A stretch of 64,000 nucleotides of DNA from JBCBXA01 sp039816825 (GCA_039816825.1 JBCBXA010000002.1:31170-95169); one strand, 5' to 3'. Counted from the stretch's first letter, positions 8,730-17,519 are shown. The notes: a model not told the origin generated them from the letters alone. Translations and numbers: made by a program.

Positions 8730-10261
8730 CAGCAATCACCATCCCCATCAGGGTCTTCGGCAGCGTCCATCGCCTCGGCCAAACGATTCTCTTCGTTGAA
8801 GTAGCGCGCGCGTTCCCACATGGCCGGGCGGCCAATGCCGGTGGATACGTGCTTGCCAATAATTTTGCCATCGGCGTCCTCTCCCACCATTTTGTACTTG
8901 AAGAGGTCTTGGGTGATGATCACGTCACCCTCCATTCCAAGCACTTCAGTGATGTGGGTGATGCGCCGCGAGCCATCGCGCAGGCGCGCCGCCTGGACGA
9001 TCACGTCCACAGACCCACAGATGATCTCGCGCACGGTCCGCTGAGGCAGCGAGAAGCCGCCCATGGCGATCATGGACTCCATGCGGTTGAGGCATTCGCG
9101 TGGGCTGTTGGAGTGGATCGTGCCCATGGAGCCGTCGTGACCCGTGTTCATGGCCTGCAACAAGTCGAAGACCTCCGAGCCGCGCACCTCACCCACGATG
9201 ATGCGCTCAGGCCGCATACGCAGGCAGTTCTTCACGAGGTCCGTCATCGTGATCTGCCCCTCACCCTCCAGATTGGGTGGACGGGTTTCCAGACGGACAA
9301 CATGAGGCTGCTGGAGCTGAAGTTCGGCGGAATCTTCGCATGTGATAATGCGTTCGTCCGTATCGATGTAGCGCGTCAGACAGTTGAGAAGCGTTGTCTT
9401 ACCCGAGCCGGTACCGCCGGAGATGATGGTGTTGCAACGCACCCGGCCAATGATCTGCAGAATGGCCGCGCCTTCGGGAGTGATGGACCCGAAATTGACC
9501 AGCTGATCGAGGGTGAGCTTGTCTTTCTTGAACTTACGAATGGTCAGTGCGGGACCATCGATTGCAAGCGGCGGTGCAATTACGTTTACTCGGGATCCAT
9601 CGGCGAGGCGCGCGTCACAGATGGGCGATGAATCGTCCACCCGGCGGCCAACCTGGCTCACGATGCGCTGGCAGATGTTCATCAGCTGATCGTTGTCGCG
9701 GAATTTGATGTCCGTCTGCTCGGTCTTGCCATTGACCTCGATGAAGGTGGTGTCGGCCCCATTGACCATGATGTCGGCGATGTCATCGCGCGCCAGAAGA
9801 GGCTCCAGCGGGCCGTAACCGAGAACATCATTGCAGATATCCTCCAGCAAAGCTTCCTGCTCTGCGATCGACATGACGAGGTTCTTGATCGCGATGATGT
9901 CGGAAACAATATCGCGAATTTCTTCACGCGCCGCCTCGTTATCGAGCTGTGCCAGCTGGCCAAGGTCAATCGTGTCGATCAGGGCAGCAAAGATGCTGGC
10001 CTTGGTGGCATAATAGTCCTGGTTGCGGCCCTTGGGTTTGGGTGCTGGAGCCGGCGCAGGTGCGGGCACCGGAGCAGCATCGGCTATGGATGGCTGCATT
10101 TTGGGCGCTTCGACAGCCGCGGGAGCGGGTGTGGCAGCGGGTTGAGGCGCTGGCGCCGGCTTGGGCGGCTCAGCGGTCGTCGTGCTGCCGCCTGCAGGGG
10201 CACCAAAGCCGGGTTTGCCGCTGCTGCCACCTGGTTTTCCGTCGCCGCGTTTTCCAAACAT
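8729..10261 (-). CDS. cpaF: Pilus assembly ATPase CpaF/TadA
   Basis: The 510-residue secretion ATPase drives Flp pilus polymerisation. It starts with a low-complexity region rich in Pro, Ala and Gly (about residues 10-75). Then come the N-terminal CpaF domain and the P-loop SGGTGSGKTTLLN near residue 285, followed by the Asp box, the arginine-rich segment NCLRMRPERIIVGEVRG and the His box (GHDGSMGTIHSN). The stop overlaps tadB. All catalytic elements are intact, so an active hexameric ATPase is expected. Confidence 0.94.
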   Translation of the reverse strand: MFGKRGDGKPGGSSGKPGFGAPAGGSTTTAEPPKPAPAPQPAATPAPAAVEAPKMQPSIADAAPVPAPAPAPAPKPKGRNQDYYATKASIFAALIDTIDLGQLAQLDNEAAREEIRDIVSDIIAIKNLVMSIAEQEALLEDICNDVLGYGPLEPLLARDDIADIMVNGADTTFIEVNGKTEQTDIKFRDNDQLMNICQRIVSQVGRRVDDSSPICDARLADGSRVNVIAPPLAIDGPALTIRKFKKDKLTLDQLVNFGSITPEGAAILQIIGRVRCNTIISGGTGSGKTTLLNCLTRYIDTDERIITCEDSAELQLQQPHVVRLETRPPNLEGEGQITMTDLVKNCLRMRPERIIVGEVRGSEVFDLLQAMNTGHDGSMGTIHSNSPRECLNRMESMIAMGGFSLPQRTVREIICGSVDVIVQAARLRDGSRRITHITEVLGMEGDVIITQDLFKYKMVGEDADGKIIGKHVSTGIGRPAMWERARYFNEENRLAEAMDAAEDPDGDGDC

Positions 10262-10300
10262 TTCAGGGTCCTTCCGACCGTATGATCAAGTGCCGGGTTG

Positions 10301-11773
10301 CTAGGCGCTGGCGGCTTTTTTGCCTCCAAGGCCCAGCTTGGAGAGTATAGGACCCAGGCCGCTCTTTGCCTTTGGAACGATGAGCTGCTTGCGCCCGGTG
10401 ACCGTTGCAGCGAGCGCGTCAAAGACCCCAACGGCGGCATGTTTGGCATCGAACTCGCCGATCATCTGGCCATTGTTGGATGCGGTGCCGAACACTTCCG
10501 GCGCAAACGGAAGAACGGACGGGTGTTCAATTCCAAGAGGTGCACAGAAGTCGGCCACCGAGATTTCAGGGCGTTTGGGCACACCAACCTGATTGATCAC
10601 CAGGTGAGGCTTGTCATCGTTGGGACGCAATTCAGCAAGCTTGTCGATGAGCAGCTTGCTGTTCCGAAGTCCGGCCAGGTCAGGAGTGGTTGTCACCACC
10701 ACCTGATCAGCACGGGTCAAAACGTGCTCTGACCAGCTGGTCCACACGTGCGGGACATCGAGCACGACATTGGGCACACCCACCTGAAGCAGATCGAAGA
10801 GAGCTTCGAACGTCATCTGCTCAAAATCGCAGGTGCGATCCAGAGTTGCCGGCGCGGCCAGCAGGCTCAAATGCTCCGAACACTTGGCCAGAATGCGGTC
10901 GAGATAGGTTTCATCCAGACGATCCGGAGAGAAGATTACGTCCGCGATCGTTTGAGCCGGCTCCTGGTCAAAGTCGATATTGGCGGTTCCAAACGCAATA
11001 TCGAGATCGGCCAGCACGACGTCGGACTCGTTTTGATTCGACATGTGCCAGGCGCAATTGTGCGCAACGGTAGACGAACCGACACCGCCCTTTGCGCCGA
11101 CAAACGCAACAAAGCGTCCAACTGGCTCTGCATCGGGATCCACGAAAAGCGTCGAGATTTCTGCGAGCATGGCGGGAAGCGCAACCGGCGCGACCATGTA
11201 TTCCGAGACACCGCGCTGGATCAGCTCCCGGTAAAGCGTCACATCGTTGACGTGGCCAACGACGATGACTTTCGTGCCGGGATCACAATGCACCGACAGC
11301 TCATCCAGTTGCGCGACAATCGCCTCAGGTGCCGCTTTGGATTCAAGGATAAGAAGATTGGGCGTCGGAGCCTGGCTGTAGAACTGGGTCGCTGCTGGGA
11401 TGGAACCCATATGGACCTTGACGTGAGCCTTGCTCATGCGCCGGTCGCCAGCACCCTGCTCCAAAACCGATGCAAATTGCTGGGTTTCACAGAAAGCCTG
11501 CAGGGAGATGCGAGGTATAGGGCGCACGTTTTCCATCGCGGCAACAAATGCGTCATCGCGGATTTCAGGCTGATGCGCAGCTACCCTCAGCTCGTGAGAC
11601 GCTGGCTGATCGGCTATGACAGCAGGCGTTTCATGGACCTGCTGCACAGCCTCCACCTCTTGGGCTGTGTCGGCCTCAAGGGCATCGGACATCTCGACGA
11701 CGTCTTCGGCGAAGAATGCGTCAGCCACCTTGCTGGGGTCAGCGCTTTTGCTTTTGAACAGGTTCTCACTCAT
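10301..11773 (-). CDS. cpaE: Pilus assembly protein CpaE/TadZ (atypical ParA/MinD ATPase)
   Basis: The 490-residue protein combines an N-terminal receiver-like domain (about residues 110-230) with a ParA/MinD-type ATPase domain starting at FVGAKGGVGSST. The loop keeps the signature Lys but has Ser where MinD has the second Lys. That is normal for the CpaE/TadZ family, which localises the tad machine at the pole. The ATG at 11773 overlaps the cpaD stop as TGATG and is preferred to a GTG just upstream. A long acidic stretch precedes residue 80. Confidence 0.9.
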   Translation of the reverse strand: MSENLFKSKSADPSKVADAFFAEDVVEMSDALEADTAQEVEAVQQVHETPAVIADQPASHELRVAAHQPEIRDDAFVAAMENVRPIPRISLQAFCETQQFASVLEQGAGDRRMSKAHVKVHMGSIPAATQFYSQAPTPNLLILESKAAPEAIVAQLDELSVHCDPGTKVIVVGHVNDVTLYRELIQRGVSEYMVAPVALPAMLAEISTLFVDPDAEPVGRFVAFVGAKGGVGSSTVAHNCAWHMSNQNESDVVLADLDIAFGTANIDFDQEPAQTIADVIFSPDRLDETYLDRILAKCSEHLSLLAAPATLDRTCDFEQMTFEALFDLLQVGVPNVVLDVPHVWTSWSEHVLTRADQVVVTTTPDLAGLRNSKLLIDKLAELRPNDDKPHLVINQVGVPKRPEISVADFCAPLGIEHPSVLPFAPEVFGTASNNGQMIGEFDAKHAAVGVFDALAATVTGRKQLIVPKAKSGLGPILSKLGLGGKKAASA

Positions 11774-12411
11774 CACTCGACTTCCTTATAGGCTTCCAGC
11801 ACGGCGGCACGCTGTTCGGCATCCACCGGACTTGGCGCACGTGGCGTGACGAGGTCTTTTGGATCAGCCAGTTGAGCCGCAAAGTTGGCCTGGCTGGCGC
11901 ATCCGAAATTCTGGTAATTCTTGTTCTGGAACGTGTCCGTCAGATCTTCTTCCCAATTGCCGCACTGGTGCACGGAGGCGGTGAGCGAGCGGTAGGTCAG
12001 ATGCAGGGCTGCGGCCTCCTGCTCATGGCGAAGGTCATAGCCGACCACTTTCACATGATGCCCCCGGACACCGCTCTTTTTCAGCTGACGCAGCAGCTGG
12101 GGCAGTACACGATTGATGCCCTTTTGGTTGTGGGCACCTCTTGGTTTGTGAACCGTGAGCACATGGGCGCCGGAAGCCAGGAAGGTCTCAGCGAAGTGTT
12201 CGACCCGGCGCTGATCCGGGAAGGAGAGCTGAGAATCGTCACCTCCCACCATGAGGTGCAGCCTGCGTTCACTTTCACCCACCAGTATTGGATGAGTTTT
12301 GCGGTAGTCGCTCTCAACCGACGTCACGATGGTGGGATCGGTTGTTCTGCCGCACGCAGCCAGAGCCACAGCCATCAGACCGATCGCGAGAGTTTTTCTT
12401 GTCAGTGCCAT
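11773..12411 (-). CDS. cpaD: Pilus assembly lipoprotein CpaD
   Basis: The 212-residue protein has a lipoprotein signal peptide ending in the lipobox LAAC (Cys about residue 20). CpaD is an outer-membrane lipoprotein that supports the CpaC secretin. The segment FQNKNYQNFGCASQANFAAQ is characteristic of the family. The gene starts 48 bp after cpaC and is coupled to cpaE by TGATG. No disruption is seen. Confidence 0.87.
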   Translation of the reverse strand: MALTRKTLAIGLMAVALAACGRTTDPTIVTSVESDYRKTHPILVGESERRLHLMVGGDDSQLSFPDQRRVEHFAETFLASGAHVLTVHKPRGAHNQKGINRVLPQLLRQLKKSGVRGHHVKVVGYDLRHEQEAAALHLTYRSLTASVHQCGNWEEDLTDTFQNKNYQNFGCASQANFAAQLADPKDLVTPRAPSPVDAEQRAAVLEAYKEVE

Positions 12412-12458
12412 GTCTCTGGCCTTTCAGACTTTCGAAGTCGGATGCATTTCCCGACGGT

Positions 12459-14015
12459 CTACTGGATGATGAAGCCGATCTTGCCGTTGTAGCGGCTGCC
12501 TTCGGGGGTCTTGCGCCCGTAGACCTTGGAGATCCGGCCCAGAAGATTGGCGTTGTTGTCAGCCGACGGCTGGAAATTGTTGTCGGGACGCTGGAGCTGA
12601 TGATTGGCCACGGGGCGCACCAGATAAGGCGTCACAATGATCACCAGCTCCGTCTCGTCGCGCTGGAAGTCGCGGCTGCGGAACAATGTTCCGAGAACAG
12701 GCAGATTGCCGAGGCCTGGTAGCTTGCTGATGGATTGCCTCACAGAGTCCTGCACAAGGCCCGCAATCATCAGGGAGCCACCAGAAGGAAGCTCAACCGT
12801 CGTACTCGCTTCGCGGGTTCGCATGCTGTTGAACGTGCCACCAATGCCAGAGTTGGCTGCGCCTTGGATGTCCGGTTCAGAGACTTCCGTGGAGACCTCA
12901 ATCGAGATCCGGCCCGGTGCAAGAACGACAGGTTTGAAATCAAGCCCAATGCCGTAGTCAGTCTCAACATAGGTGTCTGTGAGCACCTCACGGTCTACGC
13001 CGTTGAACTCTTCAATGCTGCGATCGCGACCGCCACCGAGCCAGTACTTGCCACCCACCCGGAAGGATGCCTCTTTGCCTGAAATCGCCGTCAGAGTTGG
13101 CTCTGCCAGAGTACGCGCAACCCCAGCCCTCTCGAAGGCGTGCAGGTTAGCCTCGAAGCCAACATCGCCTACGCGGCCACTCATCCCGACAGTCCGTCCA
13201 CCTTGGTGGTTGCCAAGGCCAAAGCCATTGCTTTGAGCGACGCCAAAGCCGATCGACCCAGTTCCGTAACTCGCGGATCCTGAGAAACCCATCTGCTTCA
13301 TCACAGAGCGCTGCACTTCTGCGATTGTGACCTTCAGAGTCACCTGGTCCTCAGCTGCAATCTTCAGAAGATTGATGATTGCCGATTCACGGCGCGCTTC
13401 CGGCTGGGCAATGGCTACGTCGCCGCCTGAACCAGCGGCCGCCCCGGATGCCGTTTGCGTGAATGCGCCAGTTGTTGCCTCACCGCCTTTCACAAAGGCA
13501 GTCGCGAGTTGAACCGCACGGTCGGCGTCCTGAGGCGTTTGCACGCTTCCGGTCAGCACGACGTTATCGTTGATGAGTTCAACGCGGATCTTGGAGCCGG
13601 GGATGAAGCGCTTGAGCTTCTCCTCAATACCAGAGATATCGCGCTCGATATTGATGTTAAGCGACAGGATCGGCGCGCCGGCACGGTCGAACACAAAGAT
13701 GTTCGTCTGACCAACTGACTTGCCGAACAGATAAATACGACGCTTGGAGCGAATGATGCCATCGGCCACGTCCGGGCTAGCGATCAGAAGGTCGTGCGCG
13801 TCCCGTGGCAAGTCAATCACGATGGACTTGTTCAAACCAAGCTGGACGTTCTGGGCTGATGCAGCACCATCATCGCGCAAACGGATAAGGTTTGCAGCTG
13901 ATGCGGTGTTGCTCAGAAGCGATGTACCGAAACCACCAATTGTGGGTGTGGCGATTGCAAAGGTAGCGGCAAGGGCCGCGGTCAAAAGCGCGCGTTTCAT
14001 GATCCGAGTCCTCAT
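12459..14015 (-). CDS. cpaC: Pilus secretin CpaC/RcpA
   Basis: The 518-residue outer-membrane secretin is the channel for the Flp pilus. It has a signal peptide, a pilus-assembly N domain (DLPRDAHDLLIASPDVADG, then GQTNIFVFDRAGAPI), a BON-like section (VLTGSVQTPQDADRAVQLA) and a C-terminal secretin core (VELPSGGSLMIAGLVQ, then LGNLPVLGTLFRSRDFQRDETELVIIVTPYLV). The ATG at 14015 overlaps the cpaB stop as ATGA. A second ATG at 14000 would place the signal peptide right at the N-terminus, so the exact start is uncertain. Confidence 0.92.
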   Translation of the reverse strand: MRTRIMKRALLTAALAATFAIATPTIGGFGTSLLSNTASAANLIRLRDDGAASAQNVQLGLNKSIVIDLPRDAHDLLIASPDVADGIIRSKRRIYLFGKSVGQTNIFVFDRAGAPILSLNINIERDISGIEEKLKRFIPGSKIRVELINDNVVLTGSVQTPQDADRAVQLATAFVKGGEATTGAFTQTASGAAAGSGGDVAIAQPEARRESAIINLLKIAAEDQVTLKVTIAEVQRSVMKQMGFSGSASYGTGSIGFGVAQSNGFGLGNHQGGRTVGMSGRVGDVGFEANLHAFERAGVARTLAEPTLTAISGKEASFRVGGKYWLGGGRDRSIEEFNGVDREVLTDTYVETDYGIGLDFKPVVLAPGRISIEVSTEVSEPDIQGAANSGIGGTFNSMRTREASTTVELPSGGSLMIAGLVQDSVRQSISKLPGLGNLPVLGTLFRSRDFQRDETELVIIVTPYLVRPVANHQLQRPDNNFQPSADNNANLLGRISKVYGRKTPEGSRYNGKIGFIIQ

Positions 14016-14800
14016 TCGGTCACAGCGGTGGAAACGTCACCGCCCATGATCATGCGGACTGAGCCCGCTTTCCTGCGTTGGTTGGTCACTGACTTCCCGC
14101 TTTTGTCACTCAGAGAGCGAAGGGCCAGCGTGATCGTGATGGCTGCTGCCTGGGCCGCGGTCAGAACGCGGGTCTGGTCAGGCGTCAGTTCGAGAGTGGC
14201 CGTGCTGCCCTCCACGACTGGGGAGCCATCTTCCTCACGGATGGTCTGGCCAATGGCCAGGACACGAACATTTTCGAAGAGCGTCTCGGTGGAGCTGTCG
14301 CCGTCCGCATTCTCGCGGGTCGTCAAAACGTCCACATGGTCATTGGGGAGAATGAACCCGCCCGCGCCTGTGGTCAGCGAGATCTCGGTAGCAATCGCCC
14401 GCTTACCGGGTGGCAGGAGGGCCGACATAAAGCCCTGTTCAGCCGAAGCGAATTTCTTCGCGGTCACCGGCTCGCCGGAGATCACGTTCGAGAGTGCGAT
14501 GAACTCCCGATAAGTTTCCAGCGCATCTGGGTTCTCATCCTCGCGCACGAAATCCGGGTTGGCGTTGACGGTTTCTTCCGGCCACTGCTCCCACCGCACA
14601 TTGGTGTCAGTCACACGGTTGCCCATGTCGAAGTCTTCGCTGGCAACCAGAATGCCGACAGTCGCCCGTTCCGGCTCTGCCATCACGGCTGATTGGTCCA
14701 CCATGACTTGAGGCTGATTGACCAAATTCATGGCCACCACACCGGCGCCGCCGGCTGCAACCACAGCAACAGCAACCGGAACAAGACGAGAAATCTTCAC
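14012..14800 (-). CDS. cpaB: Flp pilus assembly protein CpaB/RcpC
   Basis: The 262-residue periplasmic protein has an N-terminal membrane anchor and a SAF-like domain (GILVASEDFDMGNRVTDTNVRWEQWP, seen in two pieces). It continues with VISGEPVTAKKFAS and VLTTRENADGDSSTETLFENVRVLAIGQ. It is thought to link the secretin to peptidoglycan and to set pilus secretion. No ATG is available. I chose the GTG at 14800 because GGAG lies 8 bases before it; an upstream GTG at 14818 is the alternative. It is coupled to cpaC and begins the cpaB-tadC run. Confidence 0.86.
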   Translation of the reverse strand: MKISRLVPVAVAVVAAGGAGVVAMNLVNQPQVMVDQSAVMAEPERATVGILVASEDFDMGNRVTDTNVRWEQWPEETVNANPDFVREDENPDALETYREFIALSNVISGEPVTAKKFASAEQGFMSALLPPGKRAIATEISLTTGAGGFILPNDHVDVLTTRENADGDSSTETLFENVRVLAIGQTIREEDGSPVVEGSTATLELTPDQTRVLTAAQAAAITITLALRSLSDKSGKSVTNQRRKAGSVRMIMGGDVSTAVTE

Positions 14801-14860
14801 AACCCACACTCCAAACACAGCCGATTGATCGGCGTTTCAGGGTGAGTTTGTCCGTGAACG

Positions 14861-14876
14861 GTTAGATTACGGTTAA
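14861..14876 (-). promoter_or_regulatory. CtrA-like half-site pair upstream of cpaB
   Basis: On the minus strand TTAACCGTAATCTAAC matches TTAA-N7-TTAAC with one mismatch. It lies about 60 bp before the proposed cpaB start, where a promoter should be. CtrA control of pilus genes is known in Caulobacter; here it is inferred. Confidence 0.38.
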
Positions 14877-14949
14877 CGAAGGGTTCGGCGGCATGGTTAA
14901 GCCTGTCTTACGCTTTGGGCTGTCGCAATCAGAGCGGCCCTACGCTCAA

Positions 14950-15465
14950 TCAGACTTGGAAGATCGGAGCGTGAAAGCTGGCCCAAATCCCAGCTCCCCC
15001 CAGGGAGATTCCATATGGCGTTTTCAGTCGTCGAACGTGCAGCCGTTTGATGAACCGGACGTCAGACATGGCCGAGGGAAGTGGAAAACGCCTCCATAGA
15101 AGAAGCACAAGTGTAAGGATCCCGCCTGCAATCAGGGCGTAGAGAACATAGTCTATCGTGACGCGATGCCAGCCCAGCCAGAGCACGGTGGCCGTTATCA
15201 GCTTCACGTCACCCGCCCCCATCTGTCCGATGGCGTAGAACAGCAGAAAGCCAGCAAAGGCGGCAACGGCCGCCAAAAGATGCCAGCCCATCTCCAACAG
15301 TCCGCCCGGCTGAAATGCCCAGCCCGACAAAACCGCAAAGGCGAAAAAGCCCGCCAACATCACAATGATGAGCGAGTTGAATATGCGGAATGTGTAAAGG
15401 TCTGTCAGCGCTGCCCAAAGCATGCACACGACGAAACCAAGTTGCGCGACAAATGACAGTGTCAT
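14950..15465 (-). CDS. cpaA: Prepilin peptidase CpaA/TadV
   Basis: The 171-residue aspartic-type (A24) membrane peptidase would cut the Flp prepilin leader. Both catalytic Asp motifs are visible: the D in ALTDLYTFRIFN and the D in GAGDVK. Several hydrophobic spans surround them. The ATG at 15465 is preceded by AGGA at a spacing of 5; longer in-frame extensions run into the flp terminator and flp itself. It lies directly behind flp and its hairpin, so its expression probably depends on read-through. Confidence 0.88.
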   Translation of the reverse strand: MTLSFVAQLGFVVCMLWAALTDLYTFRIFNSLIIVMLAGFFAFAVLSGWAFQPGGLLEMGWHLLAAVAAFAGFLLFYAIGQMGAGDVKLITATVLWLGWHRVTIDYVLYALIAGGILTLVLLLWRRFPLPSAMSDVRFIKRLHVRRLKTPYGISLGGAGIWASFHAPIFQV

Positions 15466-15483
15466 GGGCATCCTGCTACGAAC

Positions 15484-15511
15484 AAAAAAGGCCCCGCGAT
15501 CGCGCGAGGCC
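15484..15511 (-). terminator. Terminator/attenuator between flp and cpaA
   Basis: Minus-strand hairpin GGCCTCGCG / CGCGGGGCC (one G-U pair) with a 4-base loop, followed by six T. It sits after the flp stop and 20 bases before cpaA. It would let the major pilin be made in excess over the assembly proteins. Confidence 0.85.
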
Positions 15512-15532
15512 CTGTCGTCAAGTCGCCTAAGC

Positions 15533-15724
15533 TTACTTCTTAGGGCCTTTGTCGTTACCGGCTTTGATCGCGGTGCCGATTTTCGTGAAGGACTTGGAAG
15601 TCTCGTCACCAACGGTCGTTGCGGCAGTGATGACCACCACGGCGATCAGAGCAGCGATCAGGCCGTATTCGATGGCAGTCGCGCCGGAGGACTTTTTCAG
15701 GAATTTGTTGATCTTCATCATCAT
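15533..15724 (-). CDS. flp: Flp-type IVb major pilin
   Basis: The 63-residue prepilin has a short basic leader ending in Gly, cleavage expected in SSG/ATAIEYGL, the conserved Glu+5 and Tyr, and one hydrophobic helix (GLIAALIAVVVITAAT). A Lys-rich tail follows. It is the pilus subunit polymerised by the cpa/tad machine. Three tandem ATG codons are available; the first, 15724, has AAGGA 8 bases upstream. A strong terminator follows. Only one pilin gene is seen here, and no TadE/F/G minor pilins. Confidence 0.94.
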   Translation of the reverse strand: MMMKINKFLKKSSGATAIEYGLIAALIAVVVITAATTVGDETSKSFTKIGTAIKAGNDKGPKK

Positions 15725-16012
15725 GGTTCTGTTCCTTTGGTTTCACAGCATCCTGCCAACTTTTTGCTGCCGGTCAGGTAGGGCCAATCTACGCTCGGGC
15801 GCTTGCAACCCCCTTAAGGAACACGCTTAGCGAAAGATGAATCGCGAAACTGATGAGTTGTGGTGAAGAAAATCCAACAAAGAGACTTGTATTTTATCTT
15901 TGTTCATCAACGCGCTGATGGATCAAACGATACCGCCTGATCGGCCAATTAAGCGTTGATTCACCATTATCTGTGAGGCTCCCGCTCGGTCCAATATGTA
16001 GGAAGTACCGAG
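15725..16012. other. Divergent intergenic region flp // pilus N-domain gene
   Basis: This 288-bp AT-richer gap must hold promoters for flp (minus) and the gene at 16013 (plus). No convincing coding sequence is seen. A CtrA-like pair lies at 15949-15964. I could not place a clear -35/-10 pair for flp. Confidence 0.6.
15949..15964 (+). promoter_or_regulatory. CtrA-like half-site pair upstream of the secretin-N-domain gene
   Basis: TTAAGCGTTGATTCAC matches TTAA-N7-TTAAC with one mismatch and lies about 49 bp before the ATG at 16013. It also contains GATTC, a GANTC methylation-type site. Inference from pattern only. Confidence 0.33.
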
Positions 16013-16486
16013 ATGGCTGGAATGTTCGGCAAACGCACTCAAACCGGAAACCGGGCTCGGAAGACGAGCTCTGATATGGTCAGCCGGATCGTGGCAGGGT
16101 TTGCCGCCGCGTCTTTCGTGCTGATGGCGACATGGTCTGGCGGTGCCGTCGCGTCTGACGTCGGCAATGGCAGCGGTACCGGCGTCGTTGTTTATAAGGA
16201 TCAGGCCAAAGTCTTCCGTATCTCTCGACCTGCAAGCACAATCATCGTCGGCAACCCTGGTCTTCTGGCTGCAACGGTTCAGGATCTCCAGACAATCGTC
16301 CTGACTGGCAAGGCGTTTGGCACAACCAACATGATCGTCCTGGACGATGCGGGTCAGCCCATTCTCGATGAGATGGTGATTGTCAGCCAGAACGAGACAT
16401 CTCTTGTCAGAGTGTACTCCGGGGCCGACGTCAAAACACTATCGTGCGCCGTCAGTGCCTGTCAGGAAGCCCAGACTACCAACTGA
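16013..16486 (+). CDS. Small secreted pilus-assembly (secretin N-domain) protein
   Basis: The 157-residue protein has an N-terminal signal segment (hydrophobic about residues 24-48) and then a single secretin N-terminal domain. Landmarks are VFRISRPASTIIVGNPGLL and GTTNMIVLDDAGQPILDE, the same pattern as the CpaC N domain. It lacks the secretin channel. Homologues of this type sit beside flp in many alphaproteobacteria and are presumed periplasmic pilus-assembly factors. AGGA lies 9 bases before the ATG. Two Cys residues near the C-terminus (LSCAVSACQ) could form a disulfide. It is divergent from flp. Confidence 0.78.
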   Translation: MAGMFGKRTQTGNRARKTSSDMVSRIVAGFAAASFVLMATWSGGAVASDVGNGSGTGVVVYKDQAKVFRISRPASTIIVGNPGLLAATVQDLQTIVLTGKAFGTTNMIVLDDAGQPILDEMVIVSQNETSLVRVYSGADVKTLSCAVSACQEAQTTN

Positions 16487-16508
16487 CCGTCAGCTTGGTC
16501 GCTCACGG

Positions 16509-17519
16509 TCACTCACGCAGCAAAGTGGGAAGTTCGCTTGGTTGCGTCGACGTGATGAGGCCCTTCAGAACATTGTAGTTCGACGCCTGGACGGGCCGGA
16601 AACCACCCGCCAGATCGGGTGACACACCGTCATATGCGGCGGGCTCCGTTCCCTCGAGCCCCAGAAGGTGGCTTTGAAGCAAGCCCTTCAACTCGCTTGG
16701 AAGATTCCGGCGAACGGCGTGGGGGCCCAGCATGATCTCTGGCGACTGCCAGGCGAGCTCAATGTCCGTTTCATCCAGCAGCCCTGTTTCCAGCAGTTGA
16801 CGAAGAGTGCCGTGGGAATAGCCTTCGGACAAAGGTCCTGTAAGCGTTGACCATCCGAAAAGACCATCGACCTGGTTTGAGGCAAGGGCAGCAGATGCTG
16901 CGGCAAAGTCCTCGAACTCCTGCATCTGTGACCCTGTGACGGCCACGCCTTGGACGCCGGAAGACTTTAAGAGCGCGTCCGCCAGTTCCAAATGCAGATT
17001 GCTGGCGGCTTCTCCTATGACGCCAAACCGAGCCTCAACCCCATCACCGCTCAAAAGGGCATCGGCATTGTCGCTGCGCGCCACCACGATCATCCGAATG
17101 CTCTTGGCGCCACCCGAAAATGTCGGCACGGCCAGCGGCTCCACACAATTGCAAGCAGCCTGGGTCATCGCAAAGCTGAGGGATGAATGAATGGCATATT
17201 CCACCCGACCCGATGCCTGGGCATCGGAGAGAGTCAGGAAGTCTCCAAACGGAACGATCTCGACTGGAAGATCAAGCTTGTTGGTCAGGCTTTCACGAAA
17301 CAGTTCCATTCGACGAACAGTGCCACGGGCATCATCTCCGGCGGCAACACCCACGCGCAGAGTTCCAATCTCGTCACGCCAGGCGGTTGAGGGCGGTGGC
17401 GCGATCTCAACGATTGAGCTCTCCGAGCCTCCCGCTTCAGCATCTTCCTGGGCCTGCGCCGGAAAGGCAGCCAAAAGCAGCCCGACGAGAGCGGCGCCGG
17501 CGATATGCAGAACATTCAT
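16509..17519 (-). CDS. PhnD/SsuA-type periplasmic binding protein, orphan
   Basis: The 336-residue secreted protein has a signal peptide ending in AQAQ. It has the fold pattern of phosphate/phosphonate binding proteins (LRVGVAAGDDARGTVRRMELFRESL in two pieces, then GRVEYAIHSSLSFAMTQ). No permease or ATPase gene lies next to it. The ATG at 17519 has GGAG 6 bases upstream. It stands between the tad locus and deoB, divergent from deoB and convergent with the pilus N-domain gene. The ligand is unknown; a sensory or pilus-linked role is possible but unsupported. Confidence 0.7.
   Translation of the reverse strand: MNVLHIAGAALVGLLLAAFPAQAQEDAEAGGSESSIVEIAPPPSTAWRDEIGTLRVGVAAGDDARGTVRRMELFRESLTNKLDLPVEIVPFGDFLTLSDAQASGRVEYAIHSSLSFAMTQAACNCVEPLAVPTFSGGAKSIRMIVVARSDNADALLSGDGVEARFGVIGEAASNLHLELADALLKSSGVQGVAVTGSQMQEFEDFAAASAALASNQVDGLFGWSTLTGPLSEGYSHGTLRQLLETGLLDETDIELAWQSPEIMLGPHAVRRNLPSELKGLLQSHLLGLEGTEPAAYDGVSPDLAGGFRPVQASNYNVLKGLITSTQPSELPTLLRE

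Noticed and set aside
16484..16511. TGACCGT/ACGGTCA inverted repeat between convergent genes as a terminator
   Set aside because: It has a 14-base loop and no T-run on either strand, so support is too weak to list as a feature.
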